From a bacterium (GTDB lineage: Bacteria; Bipolaricaulota; Bipolaricaulia; UBA7950; UBA9294): 8,118 nt of DNA. Positions 4,290 to 8,118 of this stretch are shown one piece after another. The translations under genes were made by a program, and so were the position numbers. The notes under the pieces were generated by a model. The model was given only the letters and a program-made list of their open reading frames with translations. It searched no databases and was not told the DNA's origin. The DNA is taken from the NCBI GenBank assembly GCA_030671645.1, contig DAOVHV010000035.1:1-8118 (forward strand), in the 5' to 3' direction. How positions within the stretch are numbered: position 1 is the first letter of the stretch; the number at the start of each line of letters is the position of its first letter.

Positions 4290-6101
4290 GTGTGTGGAAT
4301 CATCGGCTACATCGGCAATGAACCTGTTGTCCCCCTGCTTCTGGAAGCGTTGTCCCGTCTTGAATATCGGGGATACGATTCCTCCGGCATCGCGACGATC
4401 CAGGAGGCGGAACTGGTTCGCTTTCGCAAAGCGGGCAAGGTTCGTGATCTAGAAGCAGTGCTTCAGAACGTGACTTCACACGCCACCGTGGGGATCGGAC
4501 ATACACGCTGGGCCACTCACGGCGCACCTACCGAGGAGAACGCGCACCCTCATTTCGACTGTCACGGGAACATCGCCCTGATCCACAACGGCATCATCGA
4601 GAACTACCTACCTCTGCGAGAAGAGCTGGTTGCCGACGGGCACGAGTTCCGTTCGGAGACGGACACCGAAGTGCTGGCCCACCTCGTCGAGCACTACTTC
4701 ACTGGAGACCTGTTGGCAGCGGTGACAGCAGCAGTTCGACGAGCGGAAGGAGCGTTCGCAGTTGCCGTTCTTTGCTCAAAAACACCTGATTGTATCGTTT
4801 CGGCAAGGCGCGGCAGCCCACTTGTCATTGGCCAATCTCGGGGCGCCAGTTTCGTAGCTTCGGATATCCCCGCGCTTCTCGGGAAGGCCGAATCGGTGAT
4901 CTTCCTAGCCGACGATGAGCTGGCCGAGCTGACACGCGATGCGATTCGCATCGTTGATTTCGACGGTGTCGAAGTCACCCGTCCACCTCACCGCGTAAGA
5001 ACCGATCAAGTTTCAATCCAAAAGGACGGTTACAGGCACTTCATGCTCAAGGAAATCCACGAGCAAGATCGTTCTGTCGGCGAAACCGTTCGAGAAAAAA
5101 TTGCTTTCGGTCCCTCGCGTTTGTCGATTCTGCAAGAGCCTGTCGCTCCCTTTGAGCACATCTACCTCATCTCTTGCGGTACCGCGTTTCACGCTAGTCT
5201 GGTCGCCGAGTACATGTGGGAACGATACCTAGACGTGCCCATTCAATCGATCATTGCTTCAGAGTTCCGCATGCGATCTCCTCACCTTTCCGAGAAGTCT
5301 CTCGTGATCGCCGTCTCCCAATCCGGCGAGACAATCGACACACTCATGGCCCTTCGACGCGCCAAGAGTGCGGGAGCTCAAGTAATCGCCCTGGTGAACA
5401 ACGAACAATCCACTATCGATCGCGAAGCGGATGCTTCCGTTTACACGCGTGCCGGCATCGAAATCGGTGTTGCAGCCACGAAGACGTTCACCGCCCAAAT
5501 CGCTGCCTTGGGGTTGTTGGGCCTCCAGCTTGGAAGAGCACGCCTCTCGCAAGCAGAGATTGAAGTCGAATTCGAACGCTTGGCACTGCTTCCCGGCCGA
5601 ATTAACGAAGGGCTTCAAAGGGAAGAAGAGATCCACGTCATTGCCGAGAAACTGCATCACTCCACCGATGTCTTATTCTTGGCGCGAGGAGAGCTGTTCC
5701 CGATCGCGTTGGAGGGGGCCTTGAAGCTTAAGGAGATCTCCTATATCCATGCCGAGGGCTATCCGGCAGGCGAAATGAAACACGGTCCCATCGCGCTCAT
5801 TGACGAACAGACTCCCGTCGTCTTCCTTCTGTCGCGCGGCATTGCGTTCGAGAAGGTACTTTCCAATATGGAGGAAGTCAAAGCCCGCAACGGCCAAATC
5901 ATTGCCGTTACGGACGCCCCCGCTGATTCCGCGGTGGCACGGATGGCCGACTTCGTCATTCCGGTGCCTGATGTCGAAGGGATTTCGCGCCCCATCCTGT
6001 TCACGATTCCCCTTCAGCTATTGGCCTACCACACCGCCGTCTGGCGGGGAACCGACGTCGATCAGCCCAGGAACCTCGCCAAAACGGTAACCGTTGAATG
6101 A
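4290..6101 (+). CDS. glmS: Glutamine--fructose-6-phosphate aminotransferase (isomerizing)
   Basis: GlmS makes glucosamine-6-phosphate from fructose-6-phosphate and glutamine, the first step toward UDP-GlcNAc, peptidoglycan and, where present, lipid A. The 603 residues match the family length. The N-terminal Ntn glutaminase domain (about 2-220) has the nucleophile C2 (CGIIGY), HTRWATHG (R73), HNGIIEN (N100, G101) and SETDTEV (D125). Two SIS isomerase domains follow, with SCGTAFHA (295-302), SQSGETIDT (343-351), GVAATKTFTAQ, KEISYIHAEGY (481-491) and KHGP. The tail AKTVTVE carries the conserved lysine (K598) equivalent to E. coli K603. The GTG start has a near-perfect SD. Its upstream leader is far too short for a glmS ribozyme. 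Divergent from the BFN gene and convergent with pfkA, it appears monocistronic. Confidence 0.98.
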   Translation: MCGIIGYIGNEPVVPLLLEALSRLEYRGYDSSGIATIQEAELVRFRKAGKVRDLEAVLQNVTSHATVGIGHTRWATHGAPTEENAHPHFDCHGNIALIHNGIIENYLPLREELVADGHEFRSETDTEVLAHLVEHYFTGDLLAAVTAAVRRAEGAFAVAVLCSKTPDCIVSARRGSPLVIGQSRGASFVASDIPALLGKAESVIFLADDELAELTRDAIRIVDFDGVEVTRPPHRVRTDQVSIQKDGYRHFMLKEIHEQDRSVGETVREKIAFGPSRLSILQEPVAPFEHIYLISCGTAFHASLVAEYMWERYLDVPIQSIIASEFRMRSPHLSEKSLVIAVSQSGETIDTLMALRRAKSAGAQVIALVNNEQSTIDREADASVYTRAGIEIGVAATKTFTAQIAALGLLGLQLGRARLSQAEIEVEFERLALLPGRINEGLQREEEIHVIAEKLHHSTDVLFLARGELFPIALEGALKLKEISYIHAEGYPAGEMKHGPIALIDEQTPVVFLLSRGIAFEKVLSNMEEVKARNGQIIAVTDAPADSAVARMADFVIPVPDVEGISRPILFTIPLQLLAYHTAVWRGTDVDQPRNLAKTVTVE

Positions 6102-6110
6102 TTCGCTGTT

Positions 6111-6132
6111 CGGCCTCTGCCGGGCTATCTTT
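6111..6132 (+). terminator. Weak candidate terminator of glmS
   Basis: Nine nt after the glmS stop, CGGC-CTCT-GCCG forms a 4-bp GC stem that two T-G pairs can extend. It is followed by CTATCTTT. The stem is short and the T tract broken, so termination would be inefficient. Confidence 0.3.
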
Positions 6133-6218
6133 CGAAGCGACTCAATGTCGACCGGCCAAGGAATTTCCTCATTCCACGCGCGTCCGGATAGCGTCGTTGT
6201 TCGAACGTAGCCGTCCGA

Positions 6219-6236
6219 GGAATCGCACTGGAATCG
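6219..6236. repeat. Short direct repeat GGAATCG x2 between glmS and pfkA
   Basis: GGAATCG occurs at 6219-6225 and 6230-6236, an 11-bp period, nested within a loose 5-bp dyad CCGTC (6211-6215)/GACGG (6238-6242). The rest of the 151-nt gap (6102-6252) shows no gene, clear promoter or strong terminator. The role, if any, is unknown, and chance is possible. Confidence 0.35.
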
Positions 6237-6252
6237 TGACGGTCGAGCAGGG

Positions 6253-7242
6253 CTAATGGGCGACAGTATCCGCCAGCTTGAGAATCTCCGGATTCACGTT
6301 ACAGCAAGGCTCATCCAGTTTTGAGTAGGGTGAAGCTACGATGTCGCGGCCGTCATAGCTCAGCATGATCGCTGTTCGCTTCTCAATAAAGGCTTGGATG
6401 GCGGCTTGGCCAAACCGGCTGGCCAAAATGCGGTCGAACGCAGTGGGCGATCCCCCTCGCTGCAAATGACCAAGGATGGTCAACCGAATCTCCAAGGCTC
6501 CCAACGTTTCCAAGTAGCTGCAAACCGTCTGAGCAGAAGATCCGGAATGGAGCGTCGCGTCCGGTGGAGTGAATCCTTCGGCCACCACGATGATGGAATG
6601 ACGTTTCCCCAGCGTCAATCCATCTTGGACATTGCGAGCAACATCCTTCAGTGACACCGGTATCTCCGGTAGGAGGATGACCTCGGCTCCGCCGGCCAAT
6701 CCTCCCATTAGTGCGATGTAGCCCGATTCTCGGCCCATCACCTCCACCACAAACGCACGCTCATGAGCAACCGCGGTGTCGCGGATTCGATCGAGAGATT
6801 CGACAACCGTGTTGAGTGCGCTATCTACTCCGATAACCATCGTTGATCCCGGAATATCGTTGTCAATGGAGGCAGGAATCCCAACCGTCGGCACTCCTCT
6901 CTCACTCAGCCACTGTGCTCCTCGAAGCGAGCCGTTCCCGCCGATCACAATCAGGCCATCGAGACTATGCTCCCTGACGGTCGCCAACGCTTTCTGCTGT
7001 CCAGTTTTGGTCGTAAATTCCTGCGAACGAGCGCTGCGAAGCATCGTTCCTCCGCGTTCGATGATCCCGCCGACCGCGCGGTTGCTCAACGGGAAGACGT
7101 CGCCGTCGATCAAGCCCGCATAACCTCTCGCAATTCCGTACAGGGACAAGCCGGCGGCCGTTCCACATCGGACCGAGGCCCGGATGGCCGCGTTCATTCC
7201 GGGCGCGTCGCCCCCACTCGTCAACACCCCGATTCTTGCCAT
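6253..7242 (-). CDS. pfkA: 6-phosphofructokinase, ATP-type with Asn in the GGDGS motif
   Basis: The 329-residue product phosphorylates fructose-6-phosphate to the 1,6-bisphosphate in glycolysis. By eye it aligns almost without shift to E. coli PfkA. It has GVLTSGGDAPGMNAAIR (5-21), RSAR (R72), SIDNDI with catalytic D127, R162, VEVMGR (166-171) and GHLQRGGSP (258-266). G104 points to ATP rather than pyrophosphate as donor. N103 replaces the usual Asp of GGDGS. At the effector site the positions equivalent to E. coli R54 and D59 appear to be N and G, while R21, R25 and R154 are kept. The ATG at 7242 has GGAG 6 nt upstream; an in-frame ATG at 7290 lacks support and would overlap the gene before it. 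The 34-nt gap to the amidohydrolase gene implies one operon. Confidence 0.95.
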   Translation of the reverse strand: MARIGVLTSGGDAPGMNAAIRASVRCGTAAGLSLYGIARGYAGLIDGDVFPLSNRAVGGIIERGGTMLRSARSQEFTTKTGQQKALATVREHSLDGLIVIGGNGSLRGAQWLSERGVPTVGIPASIDNDIPGSTMVIGVDSALNTVVESLDRIRDTAVAHERAFVVEVMGRESGYIALMGGLAGGAEVILLPEIPVSLKDVARNVQDGLTLGKRHSIIVVAEGFTPPDATLHSGSSAQTVCSYLETLGALEIRLTILGHLQRGGSPTAFDRILASRFGQAAIQAFIEKRTAIMLSYDGRDIVASPYSKLDEPCCNVNPEILKLADTVAH

Positions 7243-7248
7243 GGTCAT

Positions 7249-7252
7249 CTCC
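7249..7252 (-). promoter_or_regulatory. SD sequence fixing the pfkA start
   Basis: GGAG with a 6-nt spacer to ATG 7242, where the protein begins MARIGVLTSGG as in other PfkA enzymes. This argues against the upstream ATG codons at 7290 and 7287. Confidence 0.7.
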
Positions 7253-7276
7253 GTACTGTCGCTTTCACGCTGAGCT

Positions 7277-8118
7277 TCACGCTTCATCATCGCTCGAGTA
7301 AACGAGTTTCCCGCCTACCAATGTCATCTCGATGGAACAGTCCGATACATGATCGGGATCCAACCTAGGATCTTGATCGAGCACGACCAAATCCGCCAGT
7401 TTACCCGGCTGCAAGCTTCCCTTTTCGTCTTCTTCGAACGCGAATCGAGCGCCACCTTCCGTGTAGCAGGCGATGGCTTCTTCGATCGTCAGCAGCTGGC
7501 TCGCATAGGCCCCGTTGATCGCTCCATGCAAACCATACAGGGGAGACGGGGGCATGCCGTCCGATCCGAACGCCAGCGGGATGCCGGCATCGTAGATGGG
7601 ACGAAGAGGATTGCTCATTCGATCCCGTTCAGATCCCAGCCGATCGACGTATAAGCTGTCCGGTCCGGACCAATTGGCAGTGAAGTTTGGCTGCATGCTG
7701 ACGTGGAGGCCGGCCTTTTTGACTCGCATCCATTGCGACTCTTGAGGGAGCTCGAAGTGCTCGATTCGATGTCGCAGCGAAGGATCCGTATGCAGCTCTT
7801 CGTGTGTCCGAAGCACTTGCTCGATCGCGCGATCGCCAATGGCATGGATGACAGTTTGCCAGCCGGCTTGATCCGCAATTTTCACCCAATCCCGCAACAC
7901 AACGTCTTCATGATTGAGTTCTCCAAATCCACCGTTGATGTACGGTTCGGAGACCGCCGCGTTGCCTGCGCCAATCGAGCCATCGGCAAACATCTTGATC
8001 CCGCCAAAGCGCAGCCAAACATCACCATATCCAGTTTTCAGACCGACCGCCAGCAGTTTGTCGAACGAATGGATATCCGAACAGATCGTGATGCGAAGCT
8101 GCCGCTGTTGTCGCCGCG
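7277..8118 (-). CDS. Amidohydrolase family 3 (YtcJ-like) metal-dependent hydrolase, C-terminal part
   Basis: The reading frame is open to the right edge, so the N-terminus (and the usual first HxH metal motif) lies outside. The 279 visible residues show the Amidohydro_3 pattern. Counting from the first complete codon, these are GGIKMFADGSIG with K41 (likely metal-bridging lysine), IHAIGDRA with H91, HRIEHFE with H120, MQPNFTA, FGSDGMPPSPL with D186 (catalytic Asp), then the C-terminal beta-sandwich return GSLQPGKLADLVVLD. Relatives hydrolyse C-N bonds in varied amides; the substrate here cannot be told, and there is no clear metabolic link to pfkA. It is cytoplasmic as far as visible. It lies upstream of pfkA on the same strand with a 34-nt gap, so they probably share a transcript. 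Confidence 0.92.
   Translation of the reverse strand, partial: RRQQRQLRITICSDIHSFDKLLAVGLKTGYGDVWLRFGGIKMFADGSIGAGNAAVSEPYINGGFGELNHEDVVLRDWVKIADQAGWQTVIHAIGDRAIEQVLRTHEELHTDPSLRHRIEHFELPQESQWMRVKKAGLHVSMQPNFTANWSGPDSLYVDRLGSERDRMSNPLRPIYDAGIPLAFGSDGMPPSPLYGLHGAINGAYASQLLTIEEAIACYTEGGARFAFEEDEKGSLQPGKLADLVVLDQDPRLDPDHVSDCSIEMTLVGGKLVYSSDDEA

Noticed and set aside
5259..5660. Open frame of 133 codons antisense to glmS
   Set aside because: It lies wholly inside the secure glmS gene, shows no recognisable motif, and is the expected shadow of a GC-rich coding region.
6117..6156. Larger two-stem RNA structure (GCCGG...CCGGC enclosing CGAC/GTCG) after glmS
   Set aside because: The stems are short with a large asymmetric interior loop. 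Such pairing is expected by chance in GC-rich sequence.
7243..7290. ATG at 7290 as the pfkA start
   Set aside because: It would overlap the amidohydrolase stop and add 16 residues absent from PfkA enzymes. The GGAG before ATG 7242 is better placed.
6967..7368. Open frame of 133 codons on + across the pfkA/amidohydrolase junction
   Set aside because: It is antisense to two well-supported genes and shows no protein motif or SD. It is a compositional shadow.

Overview
This is a stretch of ordinary bacterial chromosome carrying nine protein genes (two cut by the window edges) and one tRNA gene, packed on both strands with short intergenic gaps. Sigma-70-type promoters and Shine-Dalgarno (SD) sites are easy to read. 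I see no insertion sequence, phage gene, CRISPR array, rRNA or origin. Base composition is moderately GC-rich and looks even across the genes. The organism is a bacterium. A LolA-fold-like exported protein hints at a diderm envelope, but the phylum cannot be fixed from this window. Several residue departures in core enzymes suggest a lineage distant from model organisms.

Layout, left to right. Positions 1-127 (-): N-terminus of translation initiation factor IF-2 (infB), with its own promoter at 172-200. 230-706 (-): small TPR protein with a C-terminal membrane anchor, overlapping by 29 nt the gene before it, a family 4 Fe-S uracil-DNA glycosylase (678-1292, -). 1347-1418 (-): tRNA-Gly(CCC), with an extended -10 promoter squeezed behind phosphoglycerate kinase (pgk, 1459-2637, -). 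The tRNA promoter may also serve the glycosylase and TPR genes. 2718-3653 (+): exported LolA/RseB-fold-like protein divergent from pgk. The two promoters appear to share one palindromic -10 element, and the + transcript should be leaderless. 3650-4156 (-): BFN/DUF151 'bifunctional nuclease' family protein, whose stop codon overlaps that of the preceding convergent gene. 4290-6101 (+): glucosamine-6-phosphate synthase (glmS), divergent from the BFN gene across a compact back-to-back promoter region with a dyad at the BFN start point. 6253-7242 (-): 6-phosphofructokinase (pfkA), convergent with glmS and 34 nt downstream of an amidohydrolase-3 (YtcJ-like) gene that runs off the right edge.

Functionally the window mixes central carbon metabolism (pfkA, pgk), the branch to amino sugars for cell wall synthesis (glmS), DNA repair (UDG), translation (infB, tRNA-Gly) and envelope functions. 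PfkA and GlmS both consume fructose-6-phosphate and sit tail to tail. No new multi-gene system is evident. The points most worth following are the shared -10 divergent promoter with a leaderless transcript, and unusual residues in the nucleotide sites of both PGK and PfkA.
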